Positions 10,863 through 22,723 are shown, numbered from the stretch's first letter. The stretch: DNA of 64,000 nt from Sporothrix humicola (GCA_021396245.1 WNYE01000035.1:310001-374000); one strand, 5' to 3'. Notes: generated from the sequence alone by a model not told the origin. Translations and numbers: made by a program.

Positions 10863-11839
10863 TCACTGGGTGTGCCTCAGTTCAGCGGGCTTGACATCAC
10901 TGACCCACGGAAGCCCGAGCTTGCGCATCTCAACTGCCAACTGGAACAAGTAATCGTAGCTGCAGCGCATGTTAGTACACTTGCTCGTGGAAGAACAGGG
11001 CTTGAAAAAGTCAGGAAAGGATGGCTCACCACTCTGCCACCACCTTGGCCTTGTCCGGAGTGTCTCCCCACACATAAACGCCATGCCGGCGTACCAGCAC
11101 CGCGTACGTATCAGGGTACTCGTCCAGCGCCTCTTCCAGGAACGGCGTCAAATCTTCCTCTTGCGGCGTGTTCTCGATCACAGGGATTTTCAATGTGTCG
11201 TGGTAGCCCATGTTGCCCGTCCGCCGGAAGCCGCGCCGGAAGCCCTTGATCTGCTCGATATTGTTGATGCAGAACTCCTTGCCGTTACGCCCTTGTCGTC
11301 CATCCTGCTCAAGAAGCAGCGTCACAAGAACCGCCCACTGGCTGTGTGTATGGATGCAGCAGCCAGCCTTGCGCTTTGTGAATGCTGCTAAAAAGAGCGG
11401 CGTGCACTGCGACGGCTTCAGGTTGACCGGGCTCCGGAGGTATGTGCGGTCCGGCCGGTAGTAGTTGTACGTCCCGGCGGCTTTCTGTTCAGCCTCGAGC
11501 TTGGCCTGTGCCTCAAGCGACATAACGTAAATATCTGTGTTCTTCATGAGTTCCTTCTGCACGCCAGACGGCGCAATGTACACAAGGTCGCTAGGCATCA
11601 ATTTGTTAGCAATGTCTCTGTCAAGCATCGGACGTCGGACACCTATAAAGCCCCAGTTTAGAAACTTACCCATCCCGGATCGAGGCGCCACCACCGGTTC
11701 CCGTCACCCAACCCAGAGTCCAGAATTTGGCGCACAGTGACGGAACAAGATTCGCCGGGTGTTTCGGGTCGTCTGAGATAACTAGCTGCTCATTGTTGTT
11801 CGCCGCCCCTCCGGACACTGACCTGGCCTCGCCGGACAT
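10863..11839 (-). CDS. MDE1: Methylthioribulose-1-phosphate dehydratase
   Basis: This methionine-salvage enzyme dehydrates 5-methylthioribulose-1-phosphate to the diketone phosphate in the cytosol. It belongs to the zinc-dependent class II aldolase/adducin fold. Exons read leftward: 11839-11670, 11617-11030 and 10959-10863. They join to 284 residues. Introns are 52 and 70 bp, the second with an ideal TACTAAC branch and CTGCAG acceptor. Visible motifs are GTGGGAS near residue 50, the metal-binding HTH in CCIHTHSQW, a second His in RRHGVYVWG, and AECYDYLF formed exactly across the last splice junction. The final ELRHTQ end is short. The start ATG gives the usual preamble before the SLCAKFWTLGWVTGTGGG segment. 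Its 5' side faces calnexin, 2 kb away. Confidence 0.92.
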
Positions 11840-13825
11840 TCTGCTTCCCCCAATGGTGCTTCCTCTCGTCGCGTAGAGCTTTCGAGTTTCGACCGGCTAA
11901 AGCGGTCTTTCAGAGGACAGGTGTAAATGCTACCGGCCTCCTTCGTTGTCGTTCTGGCGTGACTTTTCTGCGTCCCAGTCGTCTTCAAGCTATATCAGCG
12001 GCTTAATGCGACGACGACTCCACACTATTCGGGCCTTGGTCTGGTGGCCCGGGAGAAGGAAAAAATGCTCGAGGAGAATTTTCCCGTCTCTTCGCTTTTT
12101 CCTGTCTCGTCGCTTCCTTAATTGCCCCTTTGCTGATAGATTGCACGAAAACTTGAGGCTAAATGTGAGAGCGGGATGGCGGAGGAAAGCTACTTTTGAA
12201 TGCGAAATGGAGATTTTGTCGAATTAGCTCCTTTTTCGACCTTTTCCCCTCCATGTTGTCCTAAATCTGTGAGCGCAAGTGGATCCGCCAGTCCAAGGAT
12301 TTTGGTCTGCCCTGTCGCCACCAGATGCACGACTCGCGCAATTTCGCGCGCCTGTTGCCTTCCACGTGGTCTCTCTCCAGATCAAGATACGCGGAAGTCC
12401 ATGCGGTAATGAACGATGCCCTCGGTGACCGTCAATTTCGAGTCTGGCGCCGATAAAGTTAACAGTTGTCTTCAACTCGCCAGCCCTCCCAATTGTCATC
12501 TTGAGCAGTTCCTTTTTGCGTGGTGCTTCTTTGCCCCTTCTTTGCGTATCTTCGCTTGTCGCTGTTGGCATTTGACCTGCACAGTTCTTGTCAATGGCTA
12601 ATCGCAACCGCAACTAATACGTATATGTAGCTTTGTATAACAGCCAGCCAGCTGCTCCAACAGAGCCTACCATGTCTGAGATAAACAGACGCCGTCTCTG
12701 CTTTGAAACCCCGGGCCCGTCTGTATTTCAATGCCCGGCTTGGTAGCCAGCACTCTGCGTCACGGACCACAGCCGGACAAGTGACAGGTGGCTGGTTTCG
12801 ATCTTTGCCTGAGCTGCCGGACTTTGTCGATCAAAGCCCGTGATTTCTTAGGGAGGGGGAGCTGCATGCCACAAGCAATGCGAAGATGTATCTTTTGCGT
12901 TCGTACGTGCCATGTTCTGGTTTATATGCTTTGGTGGGCAGTTGGCAGCTTTCTTGTTTCTCGAATGAAGACCCAAACATCACAGGATGTTTTTTGCTTG
13001 CTGTTATTATTTATCCTCTTTCTCATCCTAGCCAGTGAGAAACATGTGTCTTCGCTCGCGCCTTCCTTTATTATAACATTCATAAACAAAGCCATCCAGA
13101 TCCGCACGTGTATGGTCTGAAATGGGCAGGAACAAATGCATGCTCCGAGAAATGGCATTAATTGACGCTGTGGAAGGTTCGAAGCTGTTCGAAGCACAAA
13201 GCACAGGCCAACGGCGTCCCACTAAAACCCGCAAGAGGCAGGATGGGCCCAGCCTCCTGTCCAAAATTAACCAGAAAATGGGAAGGCGCCCCGCACTTCT
13301 CTACTATCTGGAGGGTCTCCTGCGGCACCTGCAACAAAAGTCAAGAGCTTACCCCTTGGACAAGGCCATAAAAGAGGCTCCCTGTCACAAGTCTGTTGGC
13401 CAATCAACAGCCCGCCCGGCGGATCCAGAGGGTACGAAATACAGTGCATACAGAGAGCAGCGAGCACCCGACACCAGTGCGTAAAAAAAGGACACGTTGG
13501 ATGATTTTGTAGCCTCAAGCAGCAGGAGCTCCCTGCGTCGCCTTCCAAACTGTTCTTTTTAAGACTTCCCCCCACAAAAACATCGTCTTCCTTCTCCTCC
13601 CCCCTTTTCTTTTTTCTTTTTTGTTCTGCAATCCGACAGTCTGTCGCTTCACAGCTCAATTCTGCTTCTTCTCTCTGCTTCGTTTGCTTCGAGAGAGTTC
13701 TTGTTTGCCCCTTGTTTCTAAGACCTCCCTCCTCTGTTGTTGCGAGCGATTAGGAGCGTCTTGCTTCGACCTGTTTTCTTCCTCGGCCCATCTGAATTCA
13801 GTTTCTCTCCCCATCACAAATCACA
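11840..13825. other. Intergenic region, MDE1 to calnexin (divergent)
   Basis: About 2 kb between two start codons facing away from each other. I see no gene. The right 270 bp are pyrimidine-rich and serve as the calnexin leader. Confidence 0.6.
13551..13825 (+). promoter_or_regulatory. Pyrimidine-rich leader of calnexin
   Basis: Long CT-rich stretches (such as 13568-13620 and 13660-13740) precede the start codon, as before other strongly expressed genes in this window. I could not find an exact CAGCGTG UPR core close to the gene. Confidence 0.5.
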
Positions 13826-15755
13826 ATGCGTATCAACTCAGTTGCTGCCGCCCTTGGCGCGGCTATGCTTGCTGGCAAGGCGTACGCCGAGGATGTCCAG
13901 GACGACAGCTCGGCTGCTGCCGCGTCCTCGTCGGCCCCGGAGCTGCCTACTTTCACGGTACGTACATCATATGCAATTGCACCTCCCTCCCTTTCTGAGT
14001 CTATTGTGACTAGCTCGGCTCCTGCTGCATCGTCACACTGCATTGAATTGGCCTCTTTTTTGCTAACGACACATGCAGCCCACCAAGCTCAAGGCCGACT
14101 TCCTCGAACAGTTCACCGACGACTGGGAGAAGCGGTGGAAGCCGTCTCACGCCAAGAAGGACATGAAGAGCTCCGGCAAGGAGGAGGAGGAGTGGGCCTA
14201 CGTCGGCGAGTGGTCAGTTGAGGAGCCCACCGTCTACAAGGGCATGGAGAACGACAAGGGTCTCGTGGTCAAGAACAAGGCCGCTCACCACGCCATCTCG
14301 GCCAAGTTTCCCAAGAAGATTGACAACAAGGGCAAGACGCTTGTTGTGCAGTACGAGGTCAAGCTTCAGAGTAAGTTTTCAATGCTTCCCACCGGGAATT
14401 GAGCTCGAGCCGATACGTTTTGTTTGTGACGGGCCACCATTTCGCTTTTGGTGCAAATAAGCTAATTTCTTTCGCCAGATGGCCTTGAGTGCGGTGGTGC
14501 TTACCTAAAGCTGCTCCGCGACACGAAGGCGCTGCACCAGGACGAGTTCGCCAACACCACGCCCTACGTCATCATGTTTGGCCCCGACAAGTGCGGCCAC
14601 ACCAACAAGGTCCACTTCATCTTCAACCACAAGAACCCCAAGACGGGCGAGTACGAGGAGAAGCACCTGAGCAGCCCTCCCACTGCTCGCATTGTCAAGA
14701 CCACGGAGCTATACACGCTCATTGTCCACCCCAACAACACCTACGTTGTCCAGCAGAACGGTGAGAACGTCAAGGAGGGCAGCCTCTTTGAGGACTTCAC
14801 TCCTGCTGTCAACCCCCCGAAGGAGATCGACGACGCCAAGGACACGAAGCCTGAGGACTGGGTTGATGAGGCCCGCATCGCAGACCCTGAGGCAAAGAAG
14901 CCTGAGGACTGGGACGAGGATGCGCCGTTCGAGATTGTCGATGAGGAGGCCACCAAGCCCGAAGACTGGCTGGACGAGGAGCCGCTTACCATTCCCGACC
15001 CTGAGGCTCAGAAGCCTGCCGACTGGGAGGACGATGAGGATGGTGACTGGCTGGCTCCCACTGTGCCCAACCCCAAGTGCGCTGAGGTGTCTGGCTGTGG
15101 CCCGTGGACCAAGCCCATGATGAAGAACCCCGAGTACAAGGGCAAGTGGTCTGCCCCCCTGATCGACAACCCGGCCTACAAGGGCGTCTGGGCCCCGCGG
15201 AAGATCAAGAACCCCGACTACTTCGAGGACAAGACCCCGGCCAACTTCGAGCCCATGGGCGCCATTGGTTTCGAGATCTGGACCATGCAGAATGACATCC
15301 TCTTCGATAACATCTACATCGGCCACTCCGTCGAGGACGCCCGCAAGCTGGCTGAGGAGACCTTCTTCGAGAAGCACCCCGTCGAGCAGCTGCTGGAGCT
15401 CGCTGACAAGCCCAAGGTTGAGGACGAGAAGAAGCCCCTCGCGTCTGACCTCAAATTCCTCGACGACCCAGTTCTCTTCATCAAGGAGAAGATCAACGCC
15501 TTCACCGCCCTGGCCTCGGTCGACCCCATTGAGGCCATCAAGCAGGTGCCTGAGGTTCCTGGCGGTGTTGCCGCTCTTGTCCTCGTCCTACTGTCCGGTA
15601 TCTTCATCCTCGGCGGCAGCGCCCCTGCTGCGCCGGCCGGCAAGCCTGCCGCCACCCAAAGCAAGGGCAAGGACAAGTCGGAGGCCGCCGCGGCTTCGGG
15701 CGTTGACACTGGCAAGGAGGGTGCCACCAAGCGTGCGACACGCAGCCAGTCGTAA
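13826..15755 (+). CDS. CNX1: Calnexin, ER lectin chaperone
   Basis: Calnexin binds monoglucosylated N-glycans on new glycoproteins in the ER membrane and keeps them in the folding cycle. Three exons (13826-13957, 14079-14370, 14479-15755) give 566 residues, the normal length. In order: signal peptide about 1-21 ending AYA, the lectin domain (with GGAYLKLL, PYVIMFGPD, CGHTNKVHFIF), the Pro-rich arm with four type-1 repeats (KPEDW, KPEDW, KPEDW, KPADW) and type-2 repeats built on GxW...NPxYKG, then the second lectin part (FEIWTMQNDILFDNIYIG). One membrane helix lies at about 503-521, followed by a short cytosolic tail ending in RATRSQS. Introns are 121 and 108 bp with CTAAC and CTAAT branch sites. 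The very biased codon use suggests high expression. Confidence 0.97.
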
Positions 15756-17756
15756 GGATTGTGTCGTAGAACAGGGCGATATCGGGGGCAAGCTGGTTCC
15801 CGTGAGATTACAAAAAGATGAAGAAAGAAATACGGGGAGCTATGCAAGTCAGAGTGAAAAGCGGATCAGGCTGAAAAGTAGATCAAGAAGAAGAGGCAGA
15901 GGCTGACACTGGAGCTGCTGAGTGTTGTGGATCTTTTTTGTTTTATATCATGTCTTTTTTTTTTTTTTTTGCCCTTTCTTTCTTCGTTATCTTCTTTTAT
16001 TACGGCGCAATGAAAATGTATTCCAGTTCCTTATCGTTTTTGCGTAAAATGGCCCAACCCGATTTGGCAACTAAACAAAATCCAGGGCTCTCCGCTGTGG
16101 CCTTGCCAAGCGCCAAAAAAAACTGTCCCTGTGAACATTTAAAGTTTTCCAATGAAGTAATGGAGATAAATGGCATTGTTTGCCCGCTGTATTACAACGT
16201 AGTTGATTGTGTTTTAGTAAATTGGTGTCAAAGGGTTTGTGAGCGTGCCCCCTCAGCCCCCGTCTTTCATGACCGGCGATTGGCGGCGCGTGCCACACAC
16301 CACAACCCCTCACACGGCAGCCGTGGCCTGGCCAAGAGTGGGGCCCACATGGGCAGTGAGGGGCGAATCATGTCGGCAGGTGGGAACGTTTGGCTAATAC
16401 TGGATGCTATTTTTCCTTTTCCGGGCAGTGTAGCCAGACGGGCAGACAGCTATTACCCAACTTTCGTGTAAGGAAGGCACAGCATCGTGCTTCCCTCTCT
16501 GCCGAATAGAGCAGGTCCTTCCTGCCCTTACCTGTTGAACTTCCCGAAGCCGCTCCGAACCACGCAGCAAAGACACGGAATATGCTTGCATAATGCCCAG
16601 TTAAAGCGGCCAGCAGCGGGCGGGCGAGAGAGACGCAACACAAAGAAGAAAAGACGGCAGCAAAGCCAACACGGGCTGCTTGTCTATTATGCTGCCACTG
16701 TCTGGCTTAAATACCCTGAACCCGCCGTCAAATACAGCTTTGGGATATCCCCCGCGTAACCTTTTCCTCTTGACAACCGTACCTTTTTTTGCTAGTCAAC
16801 ATCGCCCCTGGTCGCTCCTGCCTTGCCCACGTCGGACTGCGTGCTACAGCGTAGATTCCAGTACCCCCATAAGGCCCTAGCCCAGCTGTCCAGCACGATT
16901 GGCCAGCGGTTAGCCGCCCGACATAGCCATTCTTAGCCATCGGCCCCTCGGCATTCAACGGCTCTGTCGTCCTTCAGCCGGGTCGCACCTACCCCACGCC
17001 GTATTGCGTCGGCTTCTGTTTGGAGACTATTGTCTCTCACCCCTTCTCCCCGCCCGTTAGGCAATTGTGAGTTTGATGTTTAAGTTTGAGAGTCATGTAC
17101 TTTTGTGGAAGGAGCCCACCGCAAAGAAGAAGCAGAGATACCAGAAACGGACGAAATCAGAAGTCAAGAACGACAGAGATAACGCGAGGGAAACAAAACA
17201 TCTAGGCCAAACAGGAAAGCGTAACCGTGGGCCAAGCTGGGGTGCCGCTGTCGCAAGTGCTCCTGCCCGGCGTCCCCATGTCCCATTTCTACTCACGACG
17301 CATTACATTGGACGGCTAGCATCTCCGATTCATTCTCCGTTGTCTCTCTCTCACCTATCAATCTTTCACAAACCACACTTGTCCCCTCCACCCCCCTCTA
17401 GTTCCCTGTGTAGTTCACAGCCCTTCTCCACCCTCCACACCGATACCCCCGGTTCTTCTGCGCTTGTTGTTGTTTGCAGCGGGTATCCTCGTTGCAGTTC
17501 TCCGTTATTGCTCCGCTGTGAGCCCAGCCCTCGACTCCTCGGTGGTCCTGTGGCCTCCTTTTTCCTTTGAGCAACCATTCCCTCGGCGACTTATCTGCTC
17601 GTCTTCCCTCTCCTCGCTTTCTTCCTTTCTCCCCTCTTCTTTTTTCCCTTGCTTCTTTTTCTTTTCTTTTCTTTCGTTTCCCCTCCTCTCTCCAACCCAG
17701 TTCCTCACCCTCTTTGCTGCAGACCCCGTTTTGCATCTTTCTCTAAATCCACAACT
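15756..17756. other. Intergenic region, calnexin to MMSDH
   Basis: No gene is supported. It has a T run at about 15954-15970 after calnexin and an extended pyrimidine-rich leader on the right. Confidence 0.6.
17290..17756 (+). promoter_or_regulatory. Long pyrimidine-rich leader of MMSDH gene
   Basis: Nearly 470 bp rich in C and T, densest at 17590-17700, runs up to the start codon. It probably covers the core promoter and the 5' UTR. Confidence 0.5.
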
Positions 17757-19579
17757 ATGCGTCGTCTAATATCCAGAAGCGTTGCGGCCGCTGGCTCCGC
17801 CCGGCCTTCTGCGCCCTCTTCGGCCCGCCGCCTTGCTGCCAACATGGTGGCTCCCCGTATGACCACCCGGAGCATTTATGCGTCTGTGGTGCGCCGCAAC
17901 CCGGCTGACTACAACGATGTCCGTCTGCCCAGCACGACCACCAGCTACCCGACAGAGCACATCACCAAGGCCACCGATGTCGCCGACACGCCCTACTTTA
18001 TCAACAACCGCTTTGTTGCTTCGGAGTCCTCTGAGCTGATTGACCTGCACGACCCGGCCACCAACGAGCTCATTACCCGTGTGCCCCAGATGACTGATGC
18101 CGAGTTGAAGAGCGTCGCTGCTGCTGCCCAGGCTGCCTTCCCCGCCTGGAGTACCACCAGCGTTATCCACCGCCAGTCGCTCATGTTCAAGTTTGTTGGC
18201 CTGATTCGCGACAACTGGGAGCGCCTGGCCGCCAGCATTACCCTTGAGCAGGGCAAGACCCTGGCCGATGCCCGCGGTGACGTCCTCCGTGGTCTGCAGG
18301 TCGCTGAGGCTGCCTGCGGTGCTTCGGAGCTCCTCAAGGGCGAGGTTCTTGAGGTCGCCAAGGATATGGAGACCCGCAGCTACCGCGAGCCCCTGGGTGT
18401 CGTCGGTGCCATTTGCCCCTTCAGTATGTTCCAAAACACGCAGATAAATTACCTGGCGGATCCATACGTTTTCCATCTTTTTTTTTTTTTACGTTGTATA
18501 AACTAACACGCGTCCCCACAGACTTCCCTGCTATGATTCCCCTGTGGTGCATTCCCATTGCCACTGTCACCGGTAACACCCTGATCCTGAAGCCCTCTGA
18601 GCGCGATCCCGGTGCCGCCATGATCCTGGCTGAGCTTGTCCGCGAGGCTGGCTTCCCCGAGGGCGTTGTCAACATTGTCCACGGCTCCCACCGCACTGTC
18701 GACTTCATCCTGGACGAGCCCGTCGTCAAGGCCATCTCCTTCGTTGGTAGCAACAAGGCCGGCGAGTACATCTTCAACCGTGGCTCGGCCAACGGCAAGC
18801 GTGTCCAGGCCAACCTGGGCGCCAAGAACCACGCCGCCGTCCTGCCCGACTGCAATAAGAACCATTTCATGAACTCGGTCGTCGGCGCCGCCTTTGGTGC
18901 CGCTGGTCAGCGCTGCATGGCCCTGTCCACCCTGGTCACAGTTGGCCCCGAGACCGAGTCGTGGCTGCCCGAGCTGGCTGAGATGGCCAAGGCCCTGAGC
19001 GTCAACGGCGGTTTCGAGGCTGGCGCCGATCTTGGCCCCGTCATCCACCCCCAGAGCAAGGCTCGCATTGAGAGCCTCATTGCCAGCGCTGAGGAGGAGG
19101 GTGCTACGATTCTGCTGGACGGCCGCGGCTTCAAGCCCGAGAAGTACCCCAACGGCAACTGGGTCGGCCCCACTATCATCACCAACGTCAAGCCATCGAT
19201 GAAGTGCTACAAGGAGGAGATTTTCGGTCCTGTACTGGTGTGCCTGAACGTTGAGACTCTGGACGAGGCCATTGATCTGATCAACGGCAACGAGTACGGT
19301 AACGGCACGGCCATCTTCACCCGCTCGGGTGCCACGGCCGAGACCTTCCGCCGCCGCATTGAGGCCGGCCAGGTTGGTATCAACGTCCCGATCCCGGTGC
19401 CATTGCCCATGTTCTCCTTCACGGGCAACAAGGCTTCGATTGCCGGCGGCGGTGCCAACACTTTCTACGGCCGCCCTGGTGTCAACTTCTACACCCAGCA
19501 GAAGACCGTGACGTCGATGTGGCAGGCGGCCGACGCCCTGTCGCAGAAGGCCGATGTCGCCATGCCAACGCTCCGTTAA
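17757..19579 (+). CDS. Methylmalonate-semialdehyde dehydrogenase
   Basis: A CoA-acylating aldehyde dehydrogenase (ALDH6 family) of the mitochondrial matrix. It converts methylmalonate semialdehyde and malonate semialdehyde to propionyl-CoA and acetyl-CoA in valine and beta-alanine breakdown. Exons 17757-18423 and 18522-19579 give 574 residues. The junction restores CPFNFPAMIPLW, an ALDH6 signature. The N terminus is Arg/Ser/Ala-rich without acidic residues for about 55 positions, a mitochondrial presequence. The catalytic Cys is in GQRCMAL (residue 354). GSNKAGEYI and the late EEIFGPVL and PMFSFTGNKAS motifs are clear. The 98-bp intron has a CTAAC branch and CACAG acceptor. Codon use is highly biased toward C-ending codons. 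Confidence 0.95.
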
Positions 19580-20170
19580 AGGAAAATCAAAAATAAGAAT
19601 GACCAAAATGAGCAGCTAGTAAAACGTTTTTATTTGGCGCAACATGAAAATAAAAAAAATAGAATGAATTTTCCCCTTCTTTGGATAGTAATAACGACTT
19701 TTTCCTTGCCGGAGACCTCAGAATGCATGAATCATGCGAGGACACTTGCTGTGCAGTAGCTGGAGTTTTGGCATCACGACTTATTCATGATTTTACTTCG
19801 TCAGTTAGGAAGAAATTGTGTGCGTTAATGCCAAAGTGTGTCTTGTAAAGAAAGTCCAATTTCTATCTCGTTGAGCACCCACGATCTAGTAGTATACCCT
19901 TTTGCCACCTAATAAATCTTGGAAAATTGAAAGAAGAAAAAAGAAGATGAGAAAAAGAAAGAAAAAAAAGAAGAAAAAGGCCCACCCAGCCACCCAATTT
20001 CGCAATATAGTACGACTTACTCCCAATGCCGTTCCGGGGAATAAATATGTGGTCAAAAAATACGCCTGGACGCCGAGTCTCCTTTTCGGTAACAAAAAAA
20101 GAAAAAAAAGAAGGGAAAAAAAGCAACCCCCCCCTCCCCCCCCACCCCCCAGAAAAGAACACCATCAAGA
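19580..20170. other. Convergent 3' flanks, MMSDH and BCS1-like
   Basis: The space between two convergent genes. It is A-rich with several A/G runs and ends in a striking C-rich tract just beyond the BCS1-like stop codon. I see no gene. Confidence 0.6.
20127..20150 (-). other. G-run tract, possible 3' UTR G-quadruplex
   Basis: The + strand reads C8-T-C8-A-C6. In the mRNA of the minus-strand BCS1-like gene this becomes G6-U-G8-A-G8, starting 21 nt after the stop codon. Three long G runs with single-base spacers can supply four stacked G triplets. Confidence 0.55.
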
Positions 20171-22723
20171 CTAGGCCTCAACAGACTTCATAGCTTTGTC
20201 CTGAACCTTTTCCAGCGGCTTCTCCATGGTACCAGCCATATCGCCATCCGAAGCATTGCTATCCACGGTCGTTGCCTTCGATGAGGCATCGGACGATGTG
20301 CCTGAACGGTCTGACAGATCAGCAGTAGACGACGCGGATGAGACAGGTGGATCGGTAGCCGACACATCTAGGCCTGTAATGGTCGCAGCGGACAGCGAGG
20401 AAGAAGAAGGGGTAATCGAGGATGGAGCGGGAGCAGTGCGGCTCTTGGCTCGCTGCTGTTGCTGCCGGAGCCGTTTCCGCTGCTTCAGCTTGAGCTTCTC
20501 CTTCTTTTCCTTCTTCTGGCGCTCCTTTTCGGCCTCGCTGTCGGTATCAGAACTGTAGCCAACAATGTTGTCGTCGCTGTTGTCGTTGTCGCTGCTGTTC
20601 CCGGCATCTGCGTCGCTATCGCTGTCGTACAGATCTGAAAGGGCTGCCATATCCAGATCGTCGTCCGAAACATCATCACCTTTCTTAGTAGAAGCCGTCT
20701 TCTTCAGTAGCTTCTTGGCGGCCTTTTTCTTCGCGGTCTCCTTCTCTCTGGCCTCCTTAGCCTCCTTCTTTGCTTTGGCGGCAGCCTTGTCGGCGGCCGT
20801 CTTGTCCTTCTTTGCCTTTTCCCTTGCCTTCTTGCGTTCCTCCTTGGCTTTAGCCTTTTCCTTCTTGCGCTCGCTGCGCTTCTCGGCCTTGTCTTTGGCG
20901 GCCTTGGCCGTTTCCACCCACTCGGCCGCACCCGCAACGGCACCAGCGGGGTCGCGCTTGTGTTTCAAGAGGAAGCCCTGAAGCTCAGCGGGACTGAAGG
21001 TCAGATCGGGGATGGAGGTGGAGAACTCCTTGGCGAATTCATCAAGACGAGCAGCGGCGGTAGCCTCTTCCTCGACAATTTCTTCCTCAGTTCTGGTCTT
21101 GGCCTCTGCGGCCTTGATGGCACCGCTAGTAACATGTACAGCATCGCCTTCGAGCGTGGCAAAGATAGAGCGGAAGAGGGCCTCGGTCATGTCGCGGTCA
21201 GCACGGTCAAACTTGACCATCATATCAACACGGCCAGGACGGATCAGCGCCTTGTCAAGCTTTTCAATGTGGTTCGTCGTCATGATGAGAATGCGGCCCT
21301 CCTGGCTGGCAACACCGTCCAGGATGTTGAGAAGGCCCGAGAGAGACAGACGGCCAGCCTTATCTTTCTTGGTGCTGCTCTTGCTGTCCTTGCTGTCCTT
21401 GTCGTCCTTGTCACCATCGGCCTTCTTCTTGTCGCCGTCACCAATTTTCCCGCCGTCCTCGTCCTCGCTGCTGTCACTGGTGTCACTGTCGCTCTCGCTC
21501 TCGCTGTCGTTGTCGGAGCTGTTGCCGCCCTTCTTGTCACCTGAGTCGGACTCACGTGTGTGTGTCAGGCCAGCGGTGTCGATGTCCTCCAGAAGAACGA
21601 TGCAACGGCGAGGCAGGTCATTGAACAGCACGGCAAGGGTCTCTTCAGTGGCGGCAACGCCGTTCAGGCTCACGATATAAATGTTCATGTTGAAGTGGCC
21701 AGCAAGCGAAACACTAAGGGACGACTTGCCGGTGCCCGGAGGACCATACAAAAGATAGCCTCGGCGGTAGGGGATACCGCGGTTTGCATACCAGCGGCGT
21801 GTGGCAGGGTCGAGGTAATCCGCAACATCAGACACGAGGTCCTCCTTGACCTTCTCGTTGAGGATGACAGTAGACAGCGGGCGGGGGTTGCGGGCCATGC
21901 AGCGCATCCACGTGGGCTCGCCAAGACGATACTTCCCGCCGCTGCTGCTGCCACGGTAGATCACTGTCTTGTGGACATCACGGCGCATGTACATGCGGCG
22001 GGTCTCGAGCAGAAGCTGCTTCAAGACGGCAGGGTTTCGGCCGAAACAGGAAACAGAAATAGACTCCCGCTGGTCAGAGCTGATAGCTGCAGTATCGCGG
22101 CTCTGGGTCCGGCGGAAGACCAGCAGACTTCCACGGAACCAAAAGTAGTATGTGCCAAAGGTCGGTGTGTAAGAGAGCGCCTTTTTCTGCTTCTTCTTCT
22201 TCTTGAGGCCCTCGGGCGACGTATCAACGGCAGCATCTTCGTCTTCGTCGGTGTCATCGCTGCCCTCGTCATCCGAATCGTAGGCGTTCCGGCGGCGCTC
22301 TTCGTACTGCAGCTCCCAAACGGACCATGAGCGGGACCCGACCATGGTGTTGACAATAAAGCGGCGTGCGTTCTGGGCAAACGGCTGGCAAGCAACCCAG
22401 GTCATGAGCATGTTGTAGACCTCGTCATCGTAGCGGATCTCGACAGTGGACATAAAGTGATTCTCGAGTTGGGTATACAGGTAATTGCTAAAATAGTTCC
22501 AGGCGAAGGTGACACCACCGAGGAACATCAAGAGTGGGAAGTAGTAGTTGAGATCGATGTGCAGGTACCGTTGCAAAGCACCAGTAAAGACAGACAGCCC
22601 GGGAAAGAAAAAGTCCAGCAGAGCCGCAGACGGCGCCGACGACTGGCTGGCAAAGGGATCCGAAGCCCGGCTGGCAGTGGCTGACGGGTCGGCCATGGTG
22701 TTACATGACGCGTTGGTCGCCAT
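20171..22723 (-). CDS. BCS1-like AAA ATPase with charged insertions
   Basis: An intronless 850-residue protein. A hydrophobic segment near 59-82 and a BCS1 N-terminal domain precede the AAA module: Walker A GPPGTGKS at 327-334, Walker B IVLLEDID at 375-382, sensor region ILIMTTNHIEKLD and arginine finger in RPGRVD. Bcs1 is a mitochondrial inner-membrane translocase for the folded Rieske protein. Filamentous fungi have several paralogues of this type whose roles are unknown, and this one is about twice the size of the core chaperone. The extra mass is a Lys/acidic insert near 145-180, a Ser/Asp/Lys insert of about 65 residues directly after Walker B, a Lys/Ala/Glu-rich helical stretch near 600-690, and a disordered tail. 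It is probably a paralogue, not the Rieske chaperone. ATG context CCACCATGG is strong. Confidence 0.85.
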   Translation of the reverse strand: MATNASCNTMADPSATASRASDPFASQSSAPSAALLDFFFPGLSVFTGALQRYLHIDLNYYFPLLMFLGGVTFAWNYFSNYLYTQLENHFMSTVEIRYDDEVYNMLMTWVACQPFAQNARRFIVNTMVGSRSWSVWELQYEERRRNAYDSDDEGSDDTDEDEDAAVDTSPEGLKKKKKQKKALSYTPTFGTYYFWFRGSLLVFRRTQSRDTAAISSDQRESISVSCFGRNPAVLKQLLLETRRMYMRRDVHKTVIYRGSSSGGKYRLGEPTWMRCMARNPRPLSTVILNEKVKEDLVSDVADYLDPATRRWYANRGIPYRRGYLLYGPPGTGKSSLSVSLAGHFNMNIYIVSLNGVAATEETLAVLFNDLPRRCIVLLEDIDTAGLTHTRESDSGDKKGGNSSDNDSESESDSDTSDSSEDEDGGKIGDGDKKKADGDKDDKDSKDSKSSTKKDKAGRLSLSGLLNILDGVASQEGRILIMTTNHIEKLDKALIRPGRVDMMVKFDRADRDMTEALFRSIFATLEGDAVHVTSGAIKAAEAKTRTEEEIVEEEATAAARLDEFAKEFSTSIPDLTFSPAELQGFLLKHKRDPAGAVAGAAEWVETAKAAKDKAEKRSERKKEKAKAKEERKKAREKAKKDKTAADKAAAKAKKEAKEAREKETAKKKAAKKLLKKTASTKKGDDVSDDDLDMAALSDLYDSDSDADAGNSSDNDNSDDNIVGYSSDTDSEAEKERQKKEKKEKLKLKQRKRLRQQQQRAKSRTAPAPSSITPSSSSLSAATITGLDVSATDPPVSSASSTADLSDRSGTSSDASSKATTVDSNASDGDMAGTMEKPLEKVQDKAMKSVEA

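Noticed and set aside
15938..16471. Open frame of 177 codons after calnexin
   Set aside because: It starts in a T run (poly-Phe), has no recognisable domain and lies in 3' flank sequence.
18503..19606. Antisense frame of 367 codons in the dehydrogenase gene
   Set aside because: It is a mirror of the strong C-ending codon bias of the sense gene, as is a similar antisense frame in calnexin (14709-15377).
20960..21680. Plus-strand frames inside the BCS1-like gene
   Set aside because: They are shadows of the coding strand, Ser/Leu-rich from the Lys/Asp/Glu-rich sense codons.
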